A stretch of DNA of 64,000 bases from JALZKA01 sp963701205. GTDB lineage: Bacteria > Actinomycetota > Thermoleophilia > Solirubrobacterales > 70-9. Made by a program: the position numbers and the translations under genes. Positions 8,273 through 15,496 of this stretch are shown in pieces. The notes under the pieces are model-generated. The model searched no databases and was not told the DNA's origin. It saw only the letters and a program-made list of their open reading frames with translations. The stretch lies in assembly GCA_963701205.1 (NCBI GenBank), contig OY969575.1, positions 1,922,001 through 1,986,000 of the forward strand, in the 5' to 3' direction. The first letter of the stretch is position 1; each line of letters begins with the position of its first letter.

Positions 8273-10104
8273 GTCACCTGATCGTCAACCGTGGCTTCGG
8301 GTCGCTCGCGCGACGCCGGCGCGTTCAGCGCGCCAGCGACCTCTTGCCACCACGCGCGTTCAGCGGGCGTCAAGCCAGGACGGCTGACCCGCCGCGCAAC
8401 CCAATCCGCCACCTGGGTTCTGCCGCCGATCGCGGTCAGGTCGGGATTCGTAACGGCAAACCGACCGTCGGCCATTCCGACGAGCGAGCTCGGGTGGTCC
8501 CGGCGCACCCGCAGGCGAACCTCAACGCTTACACCTTCGATGGTGTCTGGCCGGGCGGGATCGCCGTCCGCTGCGACCCGGCGGCGAACCGTAAAGACCT
8601 GTGGGGCGCCACGCGGCGGAAGCGGTGGCGGGGGCGGCTCTCCCAGCGGGCCGGCCCGCCAGCGCTCGGTCAGTACCTGCACCTCAGGAATGACCTCGTG
8701 GCGCGCCAGCACGTGCAGTTCGTCGCCGATGACGATTTCGGTCGATCCACGCGGAGGTACAGCGGCCCCATCGCGAACGATGAGGTTGACGAGGGCTTCC
8801 CGTGGCAGGGCGAGATCCCGGACCAGCGCCCCGGCTGCGGCGTGACCTTCCTCGACGACGAAGATGAACGAGTCGCCGCCAAGCCGTTTGACGGTTCCCG
8901 TCTCCACGACCGTCGCTGGAAGCGCGGGCTCGGACGTAGTGAGCCCAAGCCGCTGAGCGATTGGATCGAACGTTGCCCCCTGAATCAAGGTCGACGTCAC
9001 AACCACGAAGAACACTGCGTTGAAGATCACCTCCGACGAGCCCACTTCCGCGATCACGGCGAAGGTCGCCAGCCAGATCGGGACCGCTCCGCGCAATCCC
9101 GCCCAGCCAAGCATCAACCGCTCCCGAAGTTCGAACGGTGCGGCGAGCGTTGCGATCAGCGCCGCGAGCGGGCGGGCGACGAAGATCAAGATCGCCGACA
9201 GCGCCAGCCCTTCCGGCGCAACCTCGATCAGTTCCGACGGGATTACGAGCAGGCCAAGCAGGAAGAAAAGAGCGATCTGGGCCGTCCAGCTCATTCCCTG
9301 GTGGAACGCGATCGTCGAGCCACGGGCGGGAACCGGACCTGTACCGAGGATTAGGGCGGCGACGTACACAGACAGAAAGCCCGAGCCGTGCGGCAGGTCC
9401 GCAGCCCCAAATGCGAGCGCTGCGGTGGCCAGCGATGCGACCGGATACAGGCCGGGGGAAGGCAGGTCCAGCCGCCGGAATGCCGCCCGTGCCGCGAATC
9501 CGATCGCCAATCCGATCGCCAATCCGATCGCGAGCTTCAGCACCAGCTCAACCGCCATATTGGCGGCCCCGTAGCCGGGATTCTGAATCCAGTCGATGAA
9601 TCCGACGACCAGCAGGACCGCGATTGGGTCGTTCAGTCCCGATTCGCCCTCCAGCGCGCGGGCCAGGCGACGCCGCAGGCGCGACCCGCGCAGCACCGCG
9701 AAGATGGCCGCCGAGTCGGTCGCGGCGATCGCGGAACCCACGATCAGGCCCTCGAGCAGGTCAAGGTTGAAAAGCCAGGTAGCCGACACGCCGGCGATCA
9801 GAGCCGTCGCGATTGTGCCGATGGTCGCCAGCGAGACCGCGGTTCCGATCACGGGCCTGATTTCCCGCCAACCTGCCGCGAGGCCACCTTCGAACAGGAT
9901 CAATACAAGCCCGATCGTTCCCAGGGTCCGGGTTAGCTCAGCATCGTCGAACTCAACGCCCGCGATCCCGTCGGAGCCGGCAAGCATCCCGAGCAAAAGG
10001 AAAAGCAGCAGGCCCGGCACCCGGACGCGGTCCGCGACTTTGGCCGCGGCGAGTCCAGCCGCCATCAAGAGGCCCGCGATTAGTAGAAGTTCCGCGTCCG
10101 ACAT
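8269..10104 (-). CDS. NhaP2/CvrA-type potassium/proton antiporter with TrkA-C domain
   Basis: Monovalent cation:proton antiporter (CPA1) of 611 residues. About 12 hydrophobic segments fill residues 1-390, with the conserved region SAIAATDSAAIFAVLRGS and GESGLNDPIAVLLV carrying the two Asp residues of the ion site. A soluble RCK_C/TrkA-C-like domain follows (GTVKRLGGDSFIFVVEEGHAA and on), then a Pro-rich linker (EPPPPPLPPRG) and a final domain of about 100 residues. ATG 10104 (MSDAELLLIAGLL) is chosen over a longer open frame because it starts 2 bases after the upstream gene's stop. A small in-frame tandem repeat lies at 9497-9532. Confidence 0.85.
   Translation of the reverse strand: MSDAELLLIAGLLMAAGLAAAKVADRVRVPGLLLFLLLGMLAGSDGIAGVEFDDAELTRTLGTIGLVLILFEGGLAAGWREIRPVIGTAVSLATIGTIATALIAGVSATWLFNLDLLEGLIVGSAIAATDSAAIFAVLRGSRLRRRLARALEGESGLNDPIAVLLVVGFIDWIQNPGYGAANMAVELVLKLAIGLAIGLAIGFAARAAFRRLDLPSPGLYPVASLATAALAFGAADLPHGSGFLSVYVAALILGTGPVPARGSTIAFHQGMSWTAQIALFFLLGLLVIPSELIEVAPEGLALSAILIFVARPLAALIATLAAPFELRERLMLGWAGLRGAVPIWLATFAVIAEVGSSEVIFNAVFFVVVTSTLIQGATFDPIAQRLGLTTSEPALPATVVETGTVKRLGGDSFIFVVEEGHAAAGALVRDLALPREALVNLIVRDGAAVPPRGSTEIVIGDELHVLARHEVIPEVQVLTERWRAGPLGEPPPPPLPPRGAPQVFTVRRRVAADGDPARPDTIEGVSVEVRLRVRRDHPSSLVGMADGRFAVTNPDLTAIGGRTQVADWVARRVSRPGLTPAERAWWQEVAGALNAPASRERPEATVDDQVT
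9497..9532 (-). repeat. Three tandem 12-bp units inside the antiporter gene
   Basis: The 12-mer AATCCGATCGCC occurs three times head to tail (the third ends in G). It encodes a repeated Ile-Gly-Leu-Ala within a transmembrane helix. The repeat stays in frame, so copy-number change would lengthen the helix by four residues. Confidence 0.8.
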
Positions 10105-10106
10105 CC

Positions 10107-11456
10107 CTAGGTCGCCTCGTCCGCCGCCGCCAGGCGGGCCTCGATTTCCTCCGCCGAGCCGGGCTCGATCCCGGCGCCATGGGCCTGGCGGTACACGCGG
10201 GCGAGCAGCGCAGCCAGCAATACCGAGGCGGCGATGAACCCGATCTCGACCCGGCGTGGCTCGTCGGCGATGAAGGGCAGCAGGCACCAGGCGAGAAAGC
10301 AGGCGGCCGCAATCGCCCAGCAGCGCGCTGCCTCGGACGCGGCGCCGCGCGCCAGGGTTGCTTGGCTGAGCGTCGTGGCAGCCAGGTAGAAACCCATTCC
10401 AGCGGCGACCAGCACCAGGCCCGCGCGGTCGTATTCGAAGCGCTCGCCGAACGCGATCTGCATGACGTCCGGCCCGACGGCGGCGACCACGACGGTCGCG
10501 AGGCCGGCGAAGGCGGCGACCATCATCAGGGTGAGCCGGATGGAGTGGGTGAACTGGTCGCGTCCGGACGCCCCGGTCGCTCGGAGCCTGGTCAGATGAG
10601 GCAGCAGGCTGGTCGCGACTCCCTGGAAAACCAGTACCGGCGCGCGAGCCACCATCAGCATGTTGAAGATGAATCCGGCGGCTGCCGCATCGTCGAAGGC
10701 ACGGACCAGCAGTGGCCCTGCGTTCAAAAACGCTTGTTCGCTGAGCATCACGACGAGCACAGCCGCGGCAAAGCCACCGCCCGCTCGAGCGCTCATCGGT
10801 GGACCTTCAAGCCCGCCTTCGGAGCTGTCCCGGCGTAGCGCCAACAGCGCCAGCGGCCCCGCGAGCAAGCTGACCATCGGCGCAGCCGCAACCCCAATTG
10901 CGACTGCCGTTTGCCCGTCCGCGATCCCCACGGCAACGGACAGGGCAAAGGCCGCTCGGGCGGCGGACTCGACGACCAGCAGCATCGCCAGCAGCACAAA
11001 CCGCCGAGATCCGGCCAGGACGCCACGCGTGTAAAAGGAAACTCCGAAGGCAACGACGGCGACGACGAGCGTCCAATAGAGGGTCTCCGAGCCTGACAAC
11101 AGCCCGTCCTCCAATTCGGATCTGAACACCAACGCGAGCCCGGCCAAAAGCGCCGAGATTCCCAGTTGGATTGCGGCGCCCAACCGCAGCGCACTGCCAA
11201 TTTCCTCGCCCCTGGCATTGCGCAGGGCAATCGTTCGCGACAGGAGTTGCTCGACCGGGCGGTGGGCGATGGAGATCGTCACGAACGTCGCCGACCACAG
11301 GACAACGATCTCGCCATACGCGGTGGGATCGAGGTTGTGCGACGCGAGCGCGAAGAAGAGATACGTGAGTAACCCGGCGACGCCGACGCCGCCACTCAGC
11401 AGTCCGGCGGTGCGCCCGAACTGGCGGGTTGATCCATCTTGCCGTCCCGGGTTCAT
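10107..11456 (-). CDS. Flippase-like polytopic membrane protein (MOP/RfbX-type)
   Basis: Polytopic inner-membrane protein of 449 residues with roughly 12 hydrophobic segments and short Arg-rich loops. The N-terminus (TAGLLSGGVGVAGLLTYLFFALASHNLD, shown in part) and the next loop (PTAYGEIVVLW) resemble Wzx/RfbX polysaccharide flippases, which move lipid-linked sugars across the membrane. No substrate can be assigned. ATG 11456 is supported by TACCGT 6 bases upstream. It reads away from ribD and forms a two-gene unit with the antiporter, 2 bases apart. It is only distantly similar to the second flippase at 50387-51847. Confidence 0.7.
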   Translation of the reverse strand: MNPGRQDGSTRQFGRTAGLLSGGVGVAGLLTYLFFALASHNLDPTAYGEIVVLWSATFVTISIAHRPVEQLLSRTIALRNARGEEIGSALRLGAAIQLGISALLAGLALVFRSELEDGLLSGSETLYWTLVVAVVAFGVSFYTRGVLAGSRRFVLLAMLLVVESAARAAFALSVAVGIADGQTAVAIGVAAAPMVSLLAGPLALLALRRDSSEGGLEGPPMSARAGGGFAAAVLVVMLSEQAFLNAGPLLVRAFDDAAAAGFIFNMLMVARAPVLVFQGVATSLLPHLTRLRATGASGRDQFTHSIRLTLMMVAAFAGLATVVVAAVGPDVMQIAFGERFEYDRAGLVLVAAGMGFYLAATTLSQATLARGAASEAARCWAIAAACFLAWCLLPFIADEPRRVEIGFIAASVLLAALLARVYRQAHGAGIEPGSAEEIEARLAAADEAT

Positions 11457-11462
11457 CCCGGC

Positions 11463-11468
11463 ACGGTA
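11463..11468 (-). promoter_or_regulatory. -10-like hexamer TACCGT for the flippase-antiporter unit
   Basis: On the minus strand TACCGT lies 6 bases before ATG 11456, with no Shine-Dalgarno sequence. It is back to back with the ribD promoter. Confidence 0.45.
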
Positions 11469-11483
11469 CCGACAGGCCGTTGA

Positions 11484-11511
11484 TTGACAGGTCAGTCAAT
11501 TTCCCTACCAT
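11484..11511 (+). promoter_or_regulatory. Promoter TTGACA-16-TACCAT for the riboflavin operon
   Basis: TTGACA (11484-11489), a 16-base spacer and TACCAT (11506-11511) form the most canonical promoter in the window, 9 bases before ATG 11521. An inverted repeat ATTGAC (11483-11488) and GTCAAT (11495-11500) overlaps the -35 and could be an operator. The start point would fall 1-3 bases before the ATG, leaving no room for an FMN riboswitch. Confidence 0.65.
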
Positions 11512-11520
11512 TCACCGTGC

Positions 11521-12657
11521 ATGGCCTCCGAGCTAACTGATCAGGACCTACTTCACCTTGACAGGACCCTGGAATTGGCCGAAGGCGGGCGCGGACGCGT
11601 ATCGCCAAACCCCCTGGTCGGTGCGGTCATTGCCCGCGATGGCGTGTCCCTGGGGGAGGGGTGTCACGCCGATTACGGGGGGCTCCACGCCGAACGCGCC
11701 GCGTTGGCGGACGCACGTACCCGCGGGGAGGATCCGGCTGGCGCCACCGCCTACGTATCGCTCGAGCCGTGCGCCCACCACGGGCGGCAACCGCCGTGCA
11801 CCGACGCCTTGATCGAGGCCGGCATCGCGCGGGTCGTGTATCTCGCCGACGATCCGTCGGCCAAGGCCTCGGGAAAGGGGCCCACGTTGCTGCGGAATGC
11901 GGGTATCGCCGCCGAGCTCGCCGCTGGAGCGACGGCCGCCGCAGCCGCCCGCTTGCAAAACCAGCCGTTTCGAAAGCACGCGCGAACGGGTCTTCCTTTG
12001 GTCATCCTGAAGTCCGCCGTCACGCTGGACGGCCGCACGGCGACCGCCGCTGGGGACTCGCAGTGGATTTCGGGCCCGGAGAGCCGCGCAATTGTTCACG
12101 CCTGGCGCGCGGAACTCGACGCAGTGGCGGTTGGCATCGGCACAGTTATTGCCGACGATCCACTGCTGACCGCGCGCGATCTACGGGCCCCCGACATCCG
12201 CCAGCCTGTTCGGGTCGTCTTCGATTCCCGTGCTCGGCTGCCCATCGATTCGGCGTTGGTGAAGTCGCTCGACCAGGCGTCGGTGGTGCTTGTCGCTGGA
12301 GCCGATGCGCCTGCCGATCGCTGCACGCCTCTAAGCGAGGCAGGGGTCGATGTAATTACCGTCGACGGCCTGCAAGACGATCGGATCGGTGGTGCCCTCC
12401 GCGAACTTGGGGATCGTGGAATCACCTCGCTGCTGCTTGAGGGTGGCGCCGACCTCGCCGGATCGTTTGCCGACGCGGGCGCGATCGATGAGCTCAGGCT
12501 GTTCGTGGCCCCAGTGTTGCTTGGTGGCTCCGAGGCGCGCCCGCTTCTCACGGGAGCCGGCTTCGCATCGATCGCCGATGCCCCGCGCGCGGTGGCCGTG
12601 GTGCACGAACGCTGCGGCGAAGACATCATGATTAGCGCCCGAATGAGGGAGTGGTGA
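11521..12657 (+). CDS. ribD: Bifunctional riboflavin deaminase/reductase RibD
   Basis: Catalyses the second and third steps of riboflavin synthesis: deamination of the pyrimidine, then reduction of the ribosyl side chain with NADPH; 378 residues. The N-terminal cytidine-deaminase-like zinc domain shows HAERAAL and the zinc cysteines in EPCAHHGRQPPC. The C-terminal reductase domain (from about residue 155) shows LVILKSAVTLDGRTA and GDSQWISGPESR, then the NADPH site near LLLEGGADLAGSF. It heads an operon ribD-ribE-ribBA-ribH in which every junction overlaps. The start ATG 11521 follows a canonical promoter directly. Confidence 0.95.
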   Translation: MASELTDQDLLHLDRTLELAEGGRGRVSPNPLVGAVIARDGVSLGEGCHADYGGLHAERAALADARTRGEDPAGATAYVSLEPCAHHGRQPPCTDALIEAGIARVVYLADDPSAKASGKGPTLLRNAGIAAELAAGATAAAAARLQNQPFRKHARTGLPLVILKSAVTLDGRTATAAGDSQWISGPESRAIVHAWRAELDAVAVGIGTVIADDPLLTARDLRAPDIRQPVRVVFDSRARLPIDSALVKSLDQASVVLVAGADAPADRCTPLSEAGVDVITVDGLQDDRIGGALRELGDRGITSLLLEGGADLAGSFADAGAIDELRLFVAPVLLGGSEARPLLTGAGFASIADAPRAVAVVHERCGEDIMISARMREW

Positions 12658-13259
12658 TGTTCACGGGGATCGTCAAGGAGATCGGCCAAGTCGAATCCAT
12701 CGAGCGCTCTGCCGCAGGCGCTCGTCTCCAGATCGCCGCTACCTTCGCCGGCGAACTGGGTCTTGGTGACTCGGTGGCGGTTGCGGGCGCCTGCCTAACG
12801 GTCGCGGCGATTGAAGGTGACTCCTTCCACTCGGACGTCATGAACCAGACGCTCAGCCGCACGACCCTGGGCGACCTCGAGCCCGGGACTCCCGTGAACC
12901 TTGAGCCCGCGCTTCGCGCCGGAGATCCGCTGGGTGGGCATCTGGTGCAAGGCCACATCGATTGCGCCGCGACGGTTGGCGCGGTCACCGACGATGGCCT
13001 CGCCAGCCGAGTCGAGGTAACGCTTGATCGCGAGCTTGAGCCGCTCGTCGTCGAACGCGGTTCGGTCACGCTTGACGGAGTGAGCCTCACGGTCTCCGGC
13101 CTGATGTCCGGAGGGTTTGAGGTCTCGCTGATTCCCGAAACCCGCGAGCGAACGACTCTCAGTGCGGTTGGACCCGGATCGCGGGTCAACTTGGAACTTG
13201 ACGTAATCGCTCGCTACGTCGAGCGGCTTCTAGGCTTTAACAAGAAGGGCGACCGCTAA
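12657..13259 (+). CDS. ribE: Riboflavin synthase alpha subunit
   Basis: Dismutates two molecules of 6,7-dimethyl-8-ribityllumazine to riboflavin. At 200 residues it shows the duplicated lumazine-binding barrels, each opening with a related segment: MFTGIVKEIGQVESIE at the start, and HLVQGHIDCAATVGAV near residue 97. SLTVSGLMSGGFEVSLIPET is typical of the second barrel. GTG codons at 12651 and 12654 precede the ATG, but the family starts at MFTGIV, so ATG 12657 is chosen. Its A is the last base of the ribD stop (TGATG), and the gene joins ribBA in the same way. Confidence 0.95.
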   Translation: MFTGIVKEIGQVESIERSAAGARLQIAATFAGELGLGDSVAVAGACLTVAAIEGDSFHSDVMNQTLSRTTLGDLEPGTPVNLEPALRAGDPLGGHLVQGHIDCAATVGAVTDDGLASRVEVTLDRELEPLVVERGSVTLDGVSLTVSGLMSGGFEVSLIPETRERTTLSAVGPGSRVNLELDVIARYVERLLGFNKKGDR

Positions 13260-14563
13260 TGGCAGCTACAACCAAGACAGACTTCGCCACGATTGAGGAA
13301 GCGATCGACGAGATTCGAGCAGGTCGGATGGTCGTTGTCTGCGATGACGAGGACCGCGAAAACGAGGGCGACCTGACGCTGGCAGCGCAGTTTGCCACCC
13401 CCGAGGCCATCAACTTCATGGCCAAGCACGGCCGCGGCCTGATCTGTCTCGCGCTGACGCCTGAGCGCTGCGATGAGTTGGGCCTTGATCTGATGGCGGC
13501 CAAGAACGAGACACCGCTTCAGACCGCGTTCACCGTGGCAATCGAGGCCCGAGAGGGCGTGACCACCGGTATCTCAGCCGCCGATCGCGCCCACACGATC
13601 CAGGTTGCCGTCGACCCCGAATCACGACCCCGCGATCTGGTTCAACCCGGTCATGTCTTTCCGCTGAAGGGGAAGGCCGGAGGCGTCCTCGAGCGCACGG
13701 GCCAAACCGAAGCGGCCATTGACCTGGCCCGCCTCGCCGGCCTCAATCCGGCCGGCGTGATCTGCGAGATCATGAACGAGGACGGGACCATGGCCAGGGT
13801 GCCAGACCTGATTCCGTACTGCCGCGAACACAACCTGAAGATGATCACGGTTGCCGACCTGATCGCTTATCGCCGCCGCCACGACAAGCTCGTCGAGCGG
13901 GTTGTCGACACCACGCTGCCGACCGCCTTCGGCGAGTTCACCGCGGTGGGCTATCGGTCTCTCGTTGACGAGAAGCATCACGTTGCAATGGTCAAGGGGA
14001 CCGTGGACGGTGCCGACGACGTGCTTGTCCGCGTGCACTCGGAGTGTCTCACCGGCGACGTATTTCATTCCTTGCGCTGCGACTGCGGCGAGCAGCTTGA
14101 GGCTGCGCTTGCGACGATCGAGCAGGAGGGCGCGGGGGTTTTGCTCTACCTCTCCCAGGAGGGCAGGGGCATCGGCCTGCTCAACAAATTACGGGCCTAC
14201 AAGCTTCAGGAGGAGGGCCTCGACACGGTTGACGCCAACCTCAAGCTGGGCCTACCGGCGGACCTCCGCGATTACGGGATCGGCGCCCAAATCCTCGTTG
14301 ACCTCGGGCTCAGCTCGATTCGGATCCTGACGAACAATCCCAAGAAGATTCGCGGCCTTGAGGGCTACGGACTCTCGGTCACCGAGCAGGTTCCGATTCG
14401 GCCAGCGCCGAATCCGCACAACCAGGACTACCTGGATGCGAAGCGTGACAAGCTCGGTCACATCCTTCACCACCAGGGCCTGCCTCTCGATGAAGAGATG
14501 ATCTCCGAGGAGCACCGCCGAGACGACAAGCGCGCGGAAGACCGGGCAGCGAAGGGTGAGTGA
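13259..14563 (+). CDS. ribBA: DHBP synthase / GTP cyclohydrolase II (RibBA)
   Basis: Fusion of the two committed entry enzymes: 3,4-dihydroxy-2-butanone-4-phosphate synthase (about residues 1-210) and GTP cyclohydrolase II (about 215-420). The first domain shows VVVCDDEDRENEGDLTLA and the MAKHGRGLICLALT region. The second shows VRVHSECLTGDVFHSLRCDC with the three zinc cysteines, then LLYLSQEGRGIGLLNKLRAY, which includes the catalytic region. At 434 residues with both halves complete, it supplies both branches of the pathway. The final 20 or so residues are charged. Start and stop overlap ribE and ribH. Confidence 0.96.
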   Translation: MAATTKTDFATIEEAIDEIRAGRMVVVCDDEDRENEGDLTLAAQFATPEAINFMAKHGRGLICLALTPERCDELGLDLMAAKNETPLQTAFTVAIEAREGVTTGISAADRAHTIQVAVDPESRPRDLVQPGHVFPLKGKAGGVLERTGQTEAAIDLARLAGLNPAGVICEIMNEDGTMARVPDLIPYCREHNLKMITVADLIAYRRRHDKLVERVVDTTLPTAFGEFTAVGYRSLVDEKHHVAMVKGTVDGADDVLVRVHSECLTGDVFHSLRCDCGEQLEAALATIEQEGAGVLLYLSQEGRGIGLLNKLRAYKLQEEGLDTVDANLKLGLPADLRDYGIGAQILVDLGLSSIRILTNNPKKIRGLEGYGLSVTEQVPIRPAPNPHNQDYLDAKRDKLGHILHHQGLPLDEEMISEEHRRDDKRAEDRAAKGE

Positions 14564-15011
14564 CCAGCAGGCATACGGGATTTGCGTCGCGACGTTCTAC
14601 GAGGATCTGGCCGAGCGTCTCGTGGCTGGCGCGGTGGCTGGATTCGCCGAGGGCGGCGTCACGGCGGCCTCGCTCGAAACCTTCGAGGTGCCAGGGGCGT
14701 TCGAGCTACCGTTCGCCGCGATGGCCTGCGCGGAGTCGGGTCGCTTTGCCGGCGTGGTGTGTCTCGGAGTCGTCATTCGGGGCGAAACGGACCATTACGA
14801 CTTCGTCTGCGGCGAGGCTGCAAGAGGGATCCAGCAGGTGCAGCTTGAAACCGGAGTTCCGTGCGCGTTCGGCGTCATAACGTGTGACACCCGCGAACAG
14901 GCGGAAGCCAGGGCCGGTGGGGACAAGCGCGATCAGGGTCGCCACGGCGCTCACGCCGTGATGCGCTCGGCCGCGCTGCTCCGCGAACTGGGCCTCGAGC
15001 CGACCGGTTAG
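14556..15011 (+). CDS. ribH: 6,7-dimethyl-8-ribityllumazine synthase
   Basis: Condenses the RibBA and RibD products into the lumazine precursor and forms icosahedral or pentameric shells; 151 residues. FEVPGAFELPFAAM is the substrate-binding motif, and CLGVVIRGETDHYDFVC carries the catalytic His in its usual place. The conserved Asn of the N-terminal FN motif is replaced (ATFYEDLAERL). GTG 14556 overlaps the end of ribBA by 8 bases. It is the last gene of the operon; a 280-base noncoding gap follows. Confidence 0.93.
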   Translation: MSDQQAYGICVATFYEDLAERLVAGAVAGFAEGGVTAASLETFEVPGAFELPFAAMACAESGRFAGVVCLGVVIRGETDHYDFVCGEAARGIQQVQLETGVPCAFGVITCDTREQAEARAGGDKRDQGRHGAHAVMRSAALLRELGLEPTG

Positions 15012-15291
15012 CGAACCCGGCGGGGACTCCGCGCCAAACGCCAAGCGGGCTCAGTAGGTAGTGCCGACAGGGAGGTAATGTCCAATTTGGAAAATCCGTT
15101 GTCCTCGCCGCAAACATTTGCGTGCGGAGACACGGACTTGCCTGGGGCGCAACTTAGTTTCTTGAGAGGCAAGACCTTTCGCAGCCGTGGGTGCAATTTG
15201 CCGAATTGGCCATTGGGCCCCTGGCGGGCATATGCCCGACGAGGTTGCGACGCTCATCGGGCCCCTCGCGCCCGCTACCATCCTGGCCTCG
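15012..15291 (+). other. Noncoding gap with several inverted repeats
   Basis: No convincing gene is present. The central part is less G+C-rich than its surroundings and holds several inverted repeats: CGCAAA-CA-TTTGCG at 15109-15122, GGACTTGCC (15134-15142) against the imperfect partner GGCAAGACC (15168-15176), CAATT/AATTG around 15194-15208, and the perfect palindrome CGGGCATATGCCCG at 15225-15238. No T-tract follows any of them. It could hold a structured RNA or operators for rpmB, or be decayed sequence. An open frame from ATG 15078 runs into rpmB in another frame and looks spurious. Confidence 0.5.
15276..15281 (+). promoter_or_regulatory. -10-like hexamer TACCAT for rpmB
   Basis: TACCAT lies 10 bases before ATG 15292. 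The same hexamer occurs before ribD and rpmF. Confidence 0.5.
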
Positions 15292-15483
15292 ATGGCCAAG
15301 GTCTGTCACAACTGCGGCAAGGGACCCGCGTTCGGGAACTCGCGAAGCCACTCCATGGTCGCCACCCGGCGCCGCTTCGATCCGAACTTGCAGAAGGTTC
15401 GCATCGACGACAGCGGCCGCCCGCGGCGGGTCTATGTCTGCACGCGTTGCCTGAAGGCCGGCAAGGTCCAAAAGCACGCCTGA
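15292..15483 (+). CDS. rpmB: 50S ribosomal protein bL28
   Basis: Small basic ribosomal protein of 63 residues. AKVCHNCGKGPAFGNSRSHS is the classical bL28 opening, and the two CxxC pairs (VCHNC and VCTRC) form a zinc ribbon, so this is the zinc-binding form. A longer frame exists upstream, but ATG 15292 is where family similarity begins, and TACCAT precedes it by 10 bases. It is followed 13 bases later by the FakA-like gene, the same order as the rpmB-yloV-recG cluster of Bacillus. Confidence 0.96.
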   Translation: MAKVCHNCGKGPAFGNSRSHSMVATRRRFDPNLQKVRIDDSGRPRRVYVCTRCLKAGKVQKHA

Positions 15484-15496
15484 GGCGCCCCGCGCC

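Noticed and set aside
8344..9354. Long open frame on the plus strand opposite the antiporter gene
   Set aside because: The antiporter frame has transmembrane helices and family motifs; the opposite frame is a low-complexity shadow rich in Arg and Gln.
11461..11520. FMN riboswitch before ribD
   Set aside because: No conserved FMN-element sequences are present, and there are only 9 bases between the -10 and the start codon.
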